36,072 nt of DNA from Candidatus Poribacteria bacterium (GCA_022827055.1 JAJDTR010000071.1:1-36072), one strand, 5' to 3'; counted from the first letter of the stretch, positions 8,833 to 18,797 are shown. Made by a program: numbers and translations. Notes: generated by a model from the letters alone, not told the origin.

Positions 8833-9660
8833 CTACTTTGTAGCCTTAAGCTTTCCCCAGCTAATAGCTATCTTTCCCGCCGAGTCCACGGCAACCCTTT
8901 GCTGGGCGGTAGCTGCTTCTAACCCGGAGTTCATGATGGCGTTAATTTCATCCACGTTCAGCTCTTCGCCGAAGATTGCTACTTCGTCCATGGTGCCGGG
9001 GAAGTGGAATAGCTGTGGATCGGGCAAAGCACCTACGACCAATGGGAATCCCATCGTATCCAACTGCTGGGCATCATGTCTGCTAATGGCGTCCTGCAAG
9101 ACGCCGTCAAGATAGATATTGAATTTACCGCTCTCCGTTTCGCCTTCGGGATATGTGGTTGCAAAATGGTGCCACTCCGTATCTGCGTCCCATTCAAAAT
9201 TCCTAGCGAAGAGAACTGTTTCAATGCCTAGAGAATTCCACGCAGTTTCAAGCAAGCCCAAGCCTAATCTTTGCCCTGGCGCGTTTTGCCCATATCCCAC
9301 CATTTCATAAAGAGCGTCCGGCCATACTGCGTCTTTCCATTTAAACCAGAAACAAACGGTTCTTGGAGACGCCCCTGTTGGAAGATCGTTTGGAGCCTCA
9401 ACTACCACAACATTATCCTTACCATTGAGCTCCAAAGCTGTGCCAAATTTACCGTCGACCCAGTCGGGGGCATTCCTAATATCACCATCATTGCCATTTC
9501 CGCTGAAATCTTTGGCGGTATCACCACCGTCTTCATCAAACAGGAATATCACCCTGGCATCCGAACCAATCAATTGAGCACTACTAGGTAAAGCCAACAC
9601 CAAGATGATGGCGGTTAAGCACAGAAAGAAACTAGCCGCTTTCGCTGTTGCGGTTTTCAT
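8833..9660 (-). CDS. Secreted LamG-domain protein, tandem paralogue 2, with conserved C-terminal tail
   Basis: This 275-residue product has a typical signal peptide with cleavage probable after Ala28 (PSSA/QL). A single LamG domain follows, with RVIFLFDEDGGDTAKDFSG, FGTALELNGKDNVVVVE and the final strand TMDEVAIFGEELNVDEI. It is the near-duplicate of 7605-8414 and shares its long central blocks, but has a slightly longer linker before the tail. The last 14 residues are GKIAISWGKLKATK. A strong AGGAGG ribosome site lies in the expected place before the ATG at 9660. It was probably produced by tandem duplication. The ligand is unknown; a glycan-binding extracellular role is an inference from the fold and from the hydrolase neighbours. 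Confidence 0.91.
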   Translation of the reverse strand: MKTATAKAASFFLCLTAIILVLALPSSAQLIGSDARVIFLFDEDGGDTAKDFSGNGNDGDIRNAPDWVDGKFGTALELNGKDNVVVVEAPNDLPTGASPRTVCFWFKWKDAVWPDALYEMVGYGQNAPGQRLGLGLLETAWNSLGIETVLFARNFEWDADTEWHHFATTYPEGETESGKFNIYLDGVLQDAISRHDAQQLDTMGFPLVVGALPDPQLFHFPGTMDEVAIFGEELNVDEINAIMNSGLEAATAQQRVAVDSAGKIAISWGKLKATK

Positions 9661-10329
9661 GTTCTAACCTCCTAGTGCATTATTATGCAAGTTAGTGGTG
9701 CATGCGTCCTCGTCAAGAGACTAGTAGAGGGGATCGAAAACTCACGTTTGTGTGTGCCAGTAGGCACGGCGAAAATCTTCCCGCCTTGTGAACCCAATCT
9801 TTAAGCAAGACGATTGGGTTCTGATTCGATGTTGAATTAGGTGATTATCACCGTCGAGATGTTCTAGTCTGTTTCTTTGGATTGACGCACGGTGAATAGA
9901 AGGGAAAGCCGCGTGCTGCTGATAGCCTAGGTCTCTGTGCTGCCAGCTGCGTGCGTAGATGTGAACTGCGCCCGCGTCTTCGGAGTACGGATACAGGCGA
10001 ATTGGTTGGCCATTAAGTTAAACAGTTGACGCTGTTCAGACACTTAACCTTTACATATTACCACACTCTATCGATGCCGTCAAGCACAAAATGTAATTCT
10101 ATTCATCCAATCTGACAAAGTTTGATATGTATCTGCTGCGATCTTAAATTAGGACAATATATAGAGCGCCAATAGACTCATGTATTGGGTGCAAGTTTCG
10201 CCCCTGGTACAAGCCACTTCATTTGGCATCGCCAGAGGGACATCCACACCTCTCGGGGAAATAAATGAAGGGCGATCCATAGTTGTTCGGCAGGTTTATG
10301 CGGTACCAGCGGGTATCCACGCGTTATCA
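9661..10329. other. Non-coding 669-base gap upstream of LamG gene and downstream of GH2 gene
   Basis: No gene is supported. A hairpin lies at 9790-9821. The A+T-rich part around 10060-10180 may include the end of the GH2 transcript, but no recognisable promoter or RNA element was found. Confidence 0.5.
9790..9821. terminator. 10-bp perfect stem-loop
   Basis: GAACCCAATC at 9790-9799 pairs with GATTGGGTTC at 9812-9821 across a 12-base loop. It is about 130 bases upstream of the LamG start and 510 bases after the GH2 stop. There is no U tract, so it may be a terminator, an RNA leader structure or a remnant repeat. Confidence 0.4.
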
Positions 10330-13218
10330 TTAAAGATCGATGCTCTTCAACATTGCCTCAAAATTATCTGGCAGTGGTGCAAGTGCACCATTCCAGGTCG
10401 CTGCGGCGTAGTTCAGCATATTTCGCAACAGTCTTTCTGCCACGGGAACCTCGCCTAGGGTCTCTCGAATCTTCAGTGTATTCAGGATGATCCGTCCGGC
10501 TCCAAACTCGTGCACGGAGATTAGTAATCCGGAACTGTATCCGAACGAGGTGAATATGCTCCCCGAAACCGCCTCGGCAGGCTCCTGTTGGTCGAACCAG
10601 ACCTCATCGGGAATGAGATCGCGATATATGGTATAATCCATAAGCCCGCCGCACTGCAATCCATCAAATATGGGATGTTTCTTGCACCAGTCATCTGCCA
10701 TATAGGGTCCGAGCCCTTGAGGTGCGCCGCGAGAAATCTGATCTATGCGCCCCTTGTTCTTAAGCGGAGCCCACCGTGTCGATTCGCCTTCGCCTGCGAA
10801 CACCGCGGGAGACAAAAAGACGACCGACGATCCTCTGGCGACACGAGTTGCCAAATCACGAAATGCCTCGGCTCCGCCCGAACCGTGAGGGGCACCAGAA
10901 ACTAAAATTAATTCACGCTGGTCAGTGACAGCCGGATCAAACCGGGGTGTGGCAATTTGATTCAGCTTGAACCAATTTTCCAGGTCAGCGTCCTTACCCC
11001 AAAGGACAACTTCATCACGCACGACCGGCATCTGATGAGGATCGGTGACATAGAATTGCACCTCACCGCCGAAGGCGGCGGCTCCCCTTTCAAACCGAGC
11101 CACGAAACGATATTGTCCGCCTGGACCTTGCATCTTTAAATCGTCATTGAAAATTGGGTATGCTAGGGGCGGCTCTTTTCCGATTTCAAAAGCGGGCACA
11201 TCAACCTCGATCGTCCGATCTAATGCCCGGAAGTTTCCAGGACCTACAACCTGTAGTCGGAGAGGATACCTTCCGGGTTGCAACACGTCCTCATTTGCCA
11301 GCACTACTTCAAGACTTACAGAGGAACCGCAATACAGATTGGCAGGTTCGGCGAACAAACACAGACGCAACGGAGCCAGACTATCGTACAACGCATCAAC
11401 TGTGTCCGGTTTTAGTTCACGAAAGATGGTTGTCAGACCTTCGGCATTTATGGAATCTCCGTCAACGGTGCCCGTCATGTTGTGTCCGGCCATGTTTGGA
11501 TTTGCGCGTATGGCGTTCCAACCCAATTTTCGTTGAGCTGCCATGTGTGATAGGGAATGAGTGAAGAAATCATCAGGATTAGTGAAGACTTCATCCAACT
11601 TCCAGCGGTTCCAGTCTTCCAAAAATTGGTCCAAGTACCTCTGAATGATGCCATAGGCTTCACCGTGCGTGGCGTTATGCTGCTGATACAGTCGCACCAT
11701 ACGAGACAAATTTTGCCCTGAACCGACACCGTATTCGGACACAAAATAGTGTTTGTCCGCCGTACCAAGGCTTCGCAGTGTGCTGATTTCTTTGGCAGTG
11801 TGCGGCACCCGTTGATAGTGATGGCGATCATCCAGTACGTCTTCCCAATTGTGCGATCCGGGATTACTTAGACTGCCAATCTCATTGTCATTATCAAAGC
11901 GGCCACTATTAAGCAACACCATGCGTGTCGTATCCAACGCCCGAACTAACTCCAAAGACTGGACTGCGTGTCGAAGCAAAGTGCCGTCACCCGTTTCATT
12001 TAACAATCCCCAGATGACCAAACTCGGATGGTTCCGGTCACGCCGTATCATCTCGGAAAGGGAGAGATTGTACCGATAGGTCAATTTGTCCGAATCTCCC
12101 ATCCACCACGCCGCCCACGGCTCTTCATAAACCAGCATGCCAATCTCATCGCAGTAGTCCAAATTATCTCTGAAAGCTGCACCTGAAATATGACGAATCG
12201 CGTTGAATCCCATCGTTTTGCAATTCAGTACATCGCGATTCAGTAGATCAGGGGTATGTTGTCGGTGAAGGTAAATCGGATGGGCACTTCCGGTGTGGGA
12301 ACATTTTAAGAAGATACGGCGACCATTCAATCGAAACCAACCGTCTTCAAAACGAAAATCGCGAAATCCAAATCGGGTAGAAGATTCGTCAAATGAGTTG
12401 GAGTGGTTCTCTCCAACCCGTGCCGTGACACGATAAAGAAAAGGGTCATCGATGTCCCAAAGGCGAGGATTAACGATATTCATCTGAATGGCGAGAACTG
12501 TCTCACCCGGCTCAAGCTGATGGCTCTCCTGTTTAAAAGCCATCAGTTCTCCATGTCTAGCCGTCGTCACGGCAAGCTGCAATTCTTCCTCAATCCTTAG
12601 TTCTCGGGTGTTATTTATCGTCAATTCCAGTTGAACCAACCCCGTCTGAGGATCCGGAATCACGTATAGGTTGGAGATATACACCGCAGGAACCACCATG
12701 AGTGAAACGGAATCCGCAATCCCGCCATAATTGGGGATTGCTCCAATCTTCAGAGGATATCCCTTGATTCGATGTGGTGTTTCATTGAGCGAAATCCCAT
12801 CAATCGGTTCATAGGTGGGATTTAACACACGCACCGCCAATCGATTCCGTTTTCCCGCTTTTATTGCCTCCGTCATGTCGAGTAAAAAAGCGCCGTCGGC
12901 AGTTTCATGACTTCCCACATGGACACCATTAATCCAGACATCCGCCTTGTAATCCACCATCTCAAATCGGATTAAGTAACGGCCCTCACTGTGCGGGTTC
13001 GTTTCAACGACAAAATCTTTCCAATACCACACAACTCCATGGTAGTGAGGATAAACTTCCTGGATTATGTTGGGAATTGTTACCGGCGTTGCCTCCATCC
13101 GAGGTGCATTATACCAGTTCTGATTCTTTCCCAAGTTTTTGGGATCCGTAGCCAACAACCAGCCGTCCCCATCAAGAAACATGATTGAACTAGATTCAAT
13201 TTGTACGTGTGTCGTCAT
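10330..13218 (-). CDS. GH2-family glycoside hydrolase, paralogue A (no signal peptide)
   Basis: This 962-residue protein has a GH2 N-terminal sugar-binding beta sandwich (about 15-185), an Ig-like middle domain (about 190-290) and a TIM barrel (about 295-620). The acid/base motif is HPSLVIWGLLNE with Glu408, and the nucleophile is in FVSEYG with Glu495. GH2 members are beta-galactosidases, beta-glucuronidases, beta-mannosidases and relatives; the exact substrate is not determinable here. After the barrel come about 340 residues: an Ig-like segment with VVLANEDVLQPGRYPLR and a Rossmann-like part with EVVLWGKDADLENW, ELILVSG and HPIFDGL, resembling a glutamine-amidotransferase or trehalose-utilisation-like fold. 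This C-terminal part is shared by two other GH2 genes in the window. No signal peptide is visible. The ribosome site, GAGG about 11 bases upstream, is modest. Confidence 0.9.
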   Translation of the reverse strand: MTTHVQIESSSIMFLDGDGWLLATDPKNLGKNQNWYNAPRMEATPVTIPNIIQEVYPHYHGVVWYWKDFVVETNPHSEGRYLIRFEMVDYKADVWINGVHVGSHETADGAFLLDMTEAIKAGKRNRLAVRVLNPTYEPIDGISLNETPHRIKGYPLKIGAIPNYGGIADSVSLMVVPAVYISNLYVIPDPQTGLVQLELTINNTRELRIEEELQLAVTTARHGELMAFKQESHQLEPGETVLAIQMNIVNPRLWDIDDPFLYRVTARVGENHSNSFDESSTRFGFRDFRFEDGWFRLNGRRIFLKCSHTGSAHPIYLHRQHTPDLLNRDVLNCKTMGFNAIRHISGAAFRDNLDYCDEIGMLVYEEPWAAWWMGDSDKLTYRYNLSLSEMIRRDRNHPSLVIWGLLNETGDGTLLRHAVQSLELVRALDTTRMVLLNSGRFDNDNEIGSLSNPGSHNWEDVLDDRHHYQRVPHTAKEISTLRSLGTADKHYFVSEYGVGSGQNLSRMVRLYQQHNATHGEAYGIIQRYLDQFLEDWNRWKLDEVFTNPDDFFTHSLSHMAAQRKLGWNAIRANPNMAGHNMTGTVDGDSINAEGLTTIFRELKPDTVDALYDSLAPLRLCLFAEPANLYCGSSVSLEVVLANEDVLQPGRYPLRLQVVGPGNFRALDRTIEVDVPAFEIGKEPPLAYPIFNDDLKMQGPGGQYRFVARFERGAAAFGGEVQFYVTDPHQMPVVRDEVVLWGKDADLENWFKLNQIATPRFDPAVTDQRELILVSGAPHGSGGAEAFRDLATRVARGSSVVFLSPAVFAGEGESTRWAPLKNKGRIDQISRGAPQGLGPYMADDWCKKHPIFDGLQCGGLMDYTIYRDLIPDEVWFDQQEPAEAVSGSIFTSFGYSSGLLISVHEFGAGRIILNTLKIRETLGEVPVAERLLRNMLNYAAATWNGALAPLPDNFEAMLKSIDL

Positions 13219-13697
13219 CGTCTGATGACCTCGCTTCTCATCATTTTCCGTAATGGCGCGGAATGCGGAAATATTACCAAGGGACGATCGGGAGAGTCTT
13301 TACAGCGCGTTAGAGGTGCCCTCCCAAGCGGTAACCTGCGCATTGTCAGTGAAATTCTCGCAAGGGTTTAGCGGATTTCACCGATTACCCGGATTCAGAA
13401 GTAGCAACGTACGATGGGAGATGGGAGGTTGAGGGATTCAACAGAACTTGGAGCTATCGAGTTACGAATCAACGTCGGGAACATTTGATTGCTTTATCAA
13501 GCACCACCAGACCGCTGCCGCTGCCGTGCATGCTGCTAAAGCTGATGTGCATTCCTTGAATCACCTCAAGAGCAATCGGAAACCAATTTGGAACCGAGAA
13601 TTCTGCCCAAGGATCGGGATTCCCCCTATTCCGCGATTATCTTGAATTTCCGTTTCAACGCCCCTCATGCTCCTCGCAACCCACCGCACAGACTACT
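13219..13697. other. Non-coding 479-base gap between GH2 paralogues
   Basis: Short plus-strand open frames here lack ribosome sites and family resemblance. Around 13370-13392 is GCGGATTTCACCGATTACC, loosely related to the GCGGATTACACGGATTAA block at 33164-33182, so a decayed repeat may be present. Nothing else was recognised. Confidence 0.45.
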
Positions 13698-16600
13698 CTA
13701 TAAACCCATCTCCGCGAGTTGTGCATCAAAATCGGCGGGCAAATCCACAAGCGGCTCTGAAATATCACGCGCAGCGTACTGCAGCATGTTCCGCAGTAAA
13801 CGCTCTGCGACCGGGTCGCTGCCAAGGTTTTCTCGAATTCGCAGTGTGTTCAGGATGAATCTTCCGGCGCCCAAATCATTGACCGTAAGTAGCAGACCGG
13901 AAGCATAACTACCCTGACCGGTATTGATAGCTCCCACGACGACTTCGCTAGGAACATCTTGACCGGCAAACCCTATATCAGGAATTATCTCGCGGTAGAA
14001 GAGATGGTCCATTAGCCCTCCGGAAGGGAGTCCCTCAAAAATGGGGTGCTCCTTTGCCCACTCATCCTTGGGAAACACTGCCGGGGCGTTTGCAATGTTA
14101 GATAACGCCCCCTTATTTTTTAGTGGTAGCCAACCAAGCGGCTGATCGGGACGCTGATACCAATCCGCCGGTTTATGAAAGACTTCGGGGGAAAGAAACA
14201 CTACTGTCGAACCTCGACCAAGACACCGCGCTAACTCTTGAAACGTTTCCCTGCCGCCTTGAGCGTAGGGCTTGCGCGAGACCAATATCAGCTCCCGACC
14301 ACTCGTAACGTCCTGATCAAATGCACGCGATCGAATGTCGTGATCTGAAAGCCACTTCGCCAGTTCGGCGTCTTCGCCCCACAGAACGACTTCCGTTTCT
14401 ACAGGCGGCATTTTCGCCGGATCCACAACATGAAACGCCACTTCTCCGCCAGCGGCAGCGGCACCCTTTTCAAACAACGCCATGAACCGGTATTGGCCTT
14501 CGGGTGCGTCAATGACTACGTCCTCGGACAGAACCGGGATAACAAGCGATGGTTCTGACACGTTGTCTCGAGGAGGAACTTTAATGGTCGTGGTGCGCTC
14601 AAAAACGGGTGTCTGGTTAGAATCAATTACCTGCACACGTACAGGATATTCTCCAGGTTGCAGGACATCTTCCTTGGCAACCACTGCCTCCAGTCGCACG
14701 GTTGAATTCCGATAGATGTTAACCGGCTCGACGAAGAGGCACCATCTTAACGGAGCATTTATGTCAGACAACGCATCAACGGTGCCCGGCTTGAGTTCAC
14801 GAAACACAGTGTTCAGCCCTGTGCCGCGTCCATAGTCATTCATGCCGGACAGCAGATAACCTACGACATTCGGATTGGCTCGTATGGCATTAAAGCCAAC
14901 CAGGCGCTGGCCAGCCAACTTAGTCATGGACCTCCTAAAGTAGTCTTCCGGGCTCGCGAAAGTATCCCCCATGTTCCAGCTATTCCAGTCAGCCATGAAT
15001 CCATCAAGTTGGTGTCGGTAATTTCCTATTGCGAATTCCGCCGAATGGAGCTCATACTGTCGCGTGAGCACTGCGAGATTCTGTGCTGTGCCGTTACCGA
15101 ATTCAGACATAAAAAATGCCCGCTTGCCGACAGTTCGCAGGAATTTGATGACATCTGCGCCATGGGGCACTCCCCGGTAGGGATGACCCTCATCTAGGAC
15201 ATCTTCCCACACCGTTGATCCCGGATTGGAGATTGAACCGAGTCCGGCTTGATGGTCTGAGCGACCACTGTTCAATATCACAACGCGGCTATTGTCAAGC
15301 GATCGCACTAGCTGGAGTGAATTCACGGCATAACGCAGCATCTCGCCGCCAAAATTTTCGTTCATGAGTCCCCACATCACCACACTCGGATGGTTTCTGT
15401 CTCGTTTAATCATGCCGATGATCGAATTGTCAAATCGCTCCGGCATTTTCGGTGAGTCACCCCATTCCCAACTTGCAAAACTCTCCTCGTAGACCATGAT
15501 GCCAATCTCGTCTGCAAGGTCGAGTTGAAATCGCCGAGGTACACCCGAGAAGAAACGAACCGTGTTAAATCCCATTACTTTGAGTTGAAGCAGGTCCAAT
15601 CGGAGCAGGTGCGGATCGTATGGCACGCGGCCGCTAATGGGAGTGACGGGCATGGCGAGTGCCCCGCGAACGAGGATACGGCGGTCATTTAGACGAAAAT
15701 ATCCCTTCTCGAATCGAAAGTCTCGGAACCCACAGCGGGTGGACTGTTCGTCGAACGAATTTGAATCCTGTAGGCGAACGCGGGCTGTCACCCTGTAAAG
15801 GTTCGGAGAATTTAGCTCCCAGAGTCGATAGTTTTTGACGTTCAGTGTGACGTTTATCAGTGTATCGCCCGGCGAAAGGTCGTGATTGGTTCGTACTGCA
15901 TCCAGCGTTTCGCCGCTATTCGCCGGCGCGACGGTAAATTCAAGGGTAACTTTTACCGGTTTGTTTGAGTCGCGTGTCCCTGTGATTTCTTGATCACCGA
16001 TTTGTATTGGATGGTCTTTCGAGTTTCTTGCGTAACGTAGGTTCGCCTGAATGCGAACATCTCCGGTACCATAGTTGGGCATGACGTATAGGTCTTCGAT
16101 TCTTACTGCCGGCGCGATCACCAGCTCTGCCGAATCAAGAATACCGCTTTCAAGACCCATTTGAGGAATCTCGCTACGGACGATTCCATCGATTGGCTCT
16201 TCGGTGGGGTTAAGGACGCGCACCGCGATTTGATTTGTCTCGGTTGGTGTCACGGCTTCAGTGACATCCAGAACGAACATGTCTTCCCCGCCTTCATGTT
16301 CACCAACAAAAACGCCATTCACCCATATATCCGATTTGTAAGACACTGTCCAGAAGCGCAGTAGATATCGTCCGCCTTCGTGAGGATTAGCCGGGACATG
16401 GAAGTCGCGCCAGTACCATGCCACCCCACCGAAATATCCGGGAAACGCTTCCTGAACAATCCACGGCACCTTGGTTCGCTTGGATTCCGATATGGGACCG
16501 ACGTGCCAACCCTGCTCGCGTCCGATATTATCCGGATCGATAGCAAGCAGCCATTCGCCATCCAGTGATACAATACGCGTTGGTTGCAGGTTTTTGTCTG

Positions 16601-16880
16601 ATGTCATCTCTGTTGAACTCATTGAGTCATAGACAGCCGCATGCTGATGTGTCTCTCCAGGTCCCAATGTAGTATCAAAGTCTCCAGCGGTCTGTTCCAG
16701 TTTTTTTGACGGCTTGGTGTCACCACGATCTTTCGAAACATTATCGGATCTACTGTCTTGATATCTGTTGATGGACCACGCTGCATTCACATCTTCTAAA
16801 TTGGTGGCACAACTTGCTCCCGAGAGAATCACGCATGCCGCAACTAGATTGAGGGCAGTGAGTCGGAATTTCTTTTTCAA
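13698..16880 (-). CDS. GH2-family glycoside hydrolase, paralogue B, secreted, TTG start
   Basis: At 1060 residues this is the longest of the three GH2 paralogues. The extra length is an N-terminal extension of about 95 residues: a signal peptide (MKKK, then a hydrophobic run to about residue 23, with Cys24 in GASCATN) and a Ser/Asp/Lys-rich linker before the sugar-binding domain that begins near TRIVSLDGEW. The Cys is not in an orthodox lipobox because position -3 is Gly, so lipidation is uncertain. The acid/base is Glu508 in VMWGLMNE and the nucleophile Glu593 in FFMSEFG. The C-terminal amidotransferase-like region (WGEDAELAKWL, HPIFEGLPSGGLMDH) matches its paralogues. The start codon is TTG with GGAG seven bases upstream. 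Because it is exported, it probably attacks substrates outside the cytoplasm. Confidence 0.9.
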   Translation of the reverse strand: MKKKFRLTALNLVAACVILSGASCATNLEDVNAAWSINRYQDSRSDNVSKDRGDTKPSKKLEQTAGDFDTTLGPGETHQHAAVYDSMSSTEMTSDKNLQPTRIVSLDGEWLLAIDPDNIGREQGWHVGPISESKRTKVPWIVQEAFPGYFGGVAWYWRDFHVPANPHEGGRYLLRFWTVSYKSDIWVNGVFVGEHEGGEDMFVLDVTEAVTPTETNQIAVRVLNPTEEPIDGIVRSEIPQMGLESGILDSAELVIAPAVRIEDLYVMPNYGTGDVRIQANLRYARNSKDHPIQIGDQEITGTRDSNKPVKVTLEFTVAPANSGETLDAVRTNHDLSPGDTLINVTLNVKNYRLWELNSPNLYRVTARVRLQDSNSFDEQSTRCGFRDFRFEKGYFRLNDRRILVRGALAMPVTPISGRVPYDPHLLRLDLLQLKVMGFNTVRFFSGVPRRFQLDLADEIGIMVYEESFASWEWGDSPKMPERFDNSIIGMIKRDRNHPSVVMWGLMNENFGGEMLRYAVNSLQLVRSLDNSRVVILNSGRSDHQAGLGSISNPGSTVWEDVLDEGHPYRGVPHGADVIKFLRTVGKRAFFMSEFGNGTAQNLAVLTRQYELHSAEFAIGNYRHQLDGFMADWNSWNMGDTFASPEDYFRRSMTKLAGQRLVGFNAIRANPNVVGYLLSGMNDYGRGTGLNTVFRELKPGTVDALSDINAPLRWCLFVEPVNIYRNSTVRLEAVVAKEDVLQPGEYPVRVQVIDSNQTPVFERTTTIKVPPRDNVSEPSLVIPVLSEDVVIDAPEGQYRFMALFEKGAAAAGGEVAFHVVDPAKMPPVETEVVLWGEDAELAKWLSDHDIRSRAFDQDVTSGRELILVSRKPYAQGGRETFQELARCLGRGSTVVFLSPEVFHKPADWYQRPDQPLGWLPLKNKGALSNIANAPAVFPKDEWAKEHPIFEGLPSGGLMDHLFYREIIPDIGFAGQDVPSEVVVGAINTGQGSYASGLLLTVNDLGAGRFILNTLRIRENLGSDPVAERLLRNMLQYAARDISEPLVDLPADFDAQLAEMGL

Positions 16881-17248
16881 TCAGGTACTCCGTGAAAATC
16901 GTTGAAGTTCAATCCTGCGGTGGATGTGGAACGCTCCGGATACACGTCAAATTCGTGTTCGGTTTAAATCTGATAAATCGCGATTATAATCCATCGCTGT
17001 CTTCAAGTCAAAGTCTTTGGATTCCGCAGGTACTTGGAAGATTGCCAACCTACAAATCACACAGTGTGAGTGTTAGCCGGCGAGGTATCACGTCTTAGGA
17101 GTTGTACCTTCTTTGCCCTCGTGCTACAATGAAAACTTGCAATTGTCATCTGGATTGTACATTAATCCATATGATGCAAGTTTGATTTCTAAGTTACTCG
17201 AGTTTACGATTGCAGTTCAGAAAGAGAGACCCCCACGGAGGGAATTAG
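16881..17248. promoter_or_regulatory. Divergent intergenic region, probable promoters for GH2 B and the plus-strand oxidoreductase
   Basis: This 368-base gap lies between two genes transcribed away from each other, so it must hold promoters for both. A TATAAT hexamer is at 16985-16990 on the plus strand, but the base run at the -35 distance (GTTTAA) is a poor match, so I do not assign a defined promoter. The oxidoreductase has a clear GGAGGG ribosome site at about 17237-17242. No operator was identified. Confidence 0.45.
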
Positions 17249-18340
17249 ATGAGGAAACTTCGCGTCGGTTTCATTGGCTCGGGTGGTATTACTGAGCTAC
17301 ACTATCCCGCTTATAAAGACAACCCCAAAGCAGAGCTGTACGCCATCTGCGACTCTGACGAGGACCAACTCAATGAGCGAGCCGCCGAGTGGGGAATCGA
17401 AAGGACATATACCGACTACCGGGAACTCCTCGACAATCCTGATATAGATGCAGTTGAAATCATAACTCCCCACCATTTGCATTGTGAAATGGGTGTAGCC
17501 GCGCTCAAGGCTGGCAAGCATGTCTCAATGCAGAAGCCTCCTGCGATTAACGTTGCCGAATGCGATACATTGATTGAAGCCGCGAGTCGTTCGGACAAAG
17601 TGTTTCGAGTCTTCGAGAACTTTCAGTATTATCCTCCGATGGCGAAAGCCAAGGAACTTCTTGATTCGGGCGCCATTGGCGAGCCGCTATCTATCCGAAT
17701 AAAATGCGTGCAAGGCAAGACCGGAAAAGGCGGAGAGATTCCGTATCGTCGCTGGGCGTGGCGGTTTGATCCGGCACAGAGCGGCGGCGGGCGCGTCATC
17801 TTTGACTATGGTTACCACCTTTTTTCAGTCGCAAGGTGGTACCTGGGAGAAATCGAAAAGGTGTTTTCTTGGATCACCTACCGTCCGATTCAGTACGGGT
17901 GGATTCTCGACAGTCCGGCGGTGGCGATCTGGAAATACAAAGACGGCGAAAAGTACGGTTCCTACGAGGTGATTTCCTCGGACGACATGTTGGTACAATC
18001 CAAAACGTTGGTGAAAGGCAGAAAGGGACGCGCGGAGGATGAGTGGGTGGAACTCAGCGGATCTCGAGGATTCCTGTGGATTACCCGCTGTACCACTAAC
18101 CTGCTAGATCGCCCTCCGTTAATCATGTATCGGGACGGGGTGACTACTGAGTATTCGAATATGCCGGCGGATTGGGGATCGAGTTTCATCGCCGGTATCA
18201 ACGACTTTATCGATGGCATAATTGAAGGAAGGCAAGTGAGACAGTCAGGTGAAGAGGGAAAGTTGGTTCTGCAAATCTGCCGCGCTATTCAACTTTCCGC
18301 CAAAGAGGGGCGTGAAGTGAGCCCAGAGGAGATAGTATAG
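17249..18340 (+). CDS. Gfo/Idh/MocA family oxidoreductase, second copy
   Basis: This 363-residue protein is the only gene of the window on the plus strand. The Rossmann motif GSGGIT lies at 10-15 after the strand RVGFI. The EKP signature is QKP here (Gln95, Lys96, Pro97), a tolerated variation. The catalytic segment FDYGYH contains Asp186 and His190. It belongs to the same superfamily as 1156-2193 but is not a close copy. It probably acts in the cytoplasm on a sugar or polyol using NAD(P). A strong GGAGGG lies about seven bases before the ATG. The gene converges on the ABM gene; a 12-bp hairpin separates them. Its substrate is unknown, though the surrounding hydrolases suggest carbohydrate catabolism. 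Confidence 0.93.
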   Translation: MRKLRVGFIGSGGITELHYPAYKDNPKAELYAICDSDEDQLNERAAEWGIERTYTDYRELLDNPDIDAVEIITPHHLHCEMGVAALKAGKHVSMQKPPAINVAECDTLIEAASRSDKVFRVFENFQYYPPMAKAKELLDSGAIGEPLSIRIKCVQGKTGKGGEIPYRRWAWRFDPAQSGGGRVIFDYGYHLFSVARWYLGEIEKVFSWITYRPIQYGWILDSPAVAIWKYKDGEKYGSYEVISSDDMLVQSKTLVKGRKGRAEDEWVELSGSRGFLWITRCTTNLLDRPPLIMYRDGVTTEYSNMPADWGSSFIAGINDFIDGIIEGRQVRQSGEEGKLVLQICRAIQLSAKEGREVSPEEIV

Positions 18341-18372
18341 AGTAGAAGTCGTTATGGCTTTCAAGCGAAGAA

Positions 18373-18409
18373 CTCCCAAGGTTGATTCAAGCTCCAACAA
18401 CCTTGGGAG
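18373..18409. terminator. Bidirectional hairpin terminator between convergent genes
   Basis: CTCCCAAGGTTG at 18373-18384 and CAACCTTGGGAG at 18398-18409 form a perfect 12-bp stem with a 13-base loop. It sits 32 bases after the plus-strand oxidoreductase stop and 29 bases beyond the minus-strand ABM stop, the expected place for a shared terminator. U tracts are short. Confidence 0.72.
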
Positions 18410-18438
18410 AAGGTCTTAGCAGCGACAATGCCACGGGA

Positions 18439-18777
18439 TTACCAGTTCAGTAGTCCTGGTTTCTGCGCTTCCCAACCATCGTCAGATGGAAAGATGGTGT
18501 TCATCGTTACCTTCTCGATTTCGGTTTCGAACATCGGCTTGACGATTGATATCCATTTCTTGAGATGCGGAGTTTCTATGTGATCCTGAAACGCCGCCTC
18601 GTCGCGGTACACTTCGTAAAGATAGAAGCGCGTGGGAATATCAGCGTCCTGATTGATGTCAAAGCGAAAGCACCCTGGCTCGTCGCGGCACGCGCCTTGC
18701 GCGTCGCCGAAACTGGCCTGGGTAAATTCATCCAAATGTTCTTCCTTGACGTTAATCGTTACGAAAATTGCGAACAT
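18439..18777 (-). CDS. ABM-domain (antibiotic biosynthesis monooxygenase-like) small protein
   Basis: This 112-residue protein has the ferredoxin-like ABM pattern: an opening strand MFAIFVTINVK, a helix with HLDEFTQA, EPGCFRFDI at 33-41, a strand FYLYEVYRDEAAFQDH (51-66) and a closing helix with HLKKW. YgiN/LsrG-type members are dimeric cytoplasmic enzymes or accessory proteins acting on quinones, small sugars or aldehydes. His66 and His71 sit where such proteins often place active-site residues, but the reaction cannot be assigned. A strong GAGGAGG ribosome site lies just before the ATG. A 17-base hairpin with arms GCCGGT and ACCGGC (18798-18814) lies about 20 bases upstream of the start and might affect translation. 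The gene lies about 200 bases after the TonB receptor stop, so linkage is uncertain. Confidence 0.88.
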   Translation of the reverse strand: MFAIFVTINVKEEHLDEFTQASFGDAQGACRDEPGCFRFDINQDADIPTRFYLYEVYRDEAAFQDHIETPHLKKWISIVKPMFETEIEKVTMNTIFPSDDGWEAQKPGLLNW

Positions 18778-18797
18778 AATGCCTCCTCTTTAAGTTT

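Noticed and set aside
13698..16880. Lipoprotein signal in GH2 paralogue B
   Set aside because: The Cys at residue 24 is preceded by Gly at -3, not a normal lipobox residue; ordinary signal peptidase cleavage is as likely.
16985..16990. TATAAT as a defined promoter for the oxidoreductase
   Set aside because: No acceptable -35 box is present at the proper spacing, and a single hexamer is expected by chance in A+T-rich DNA.
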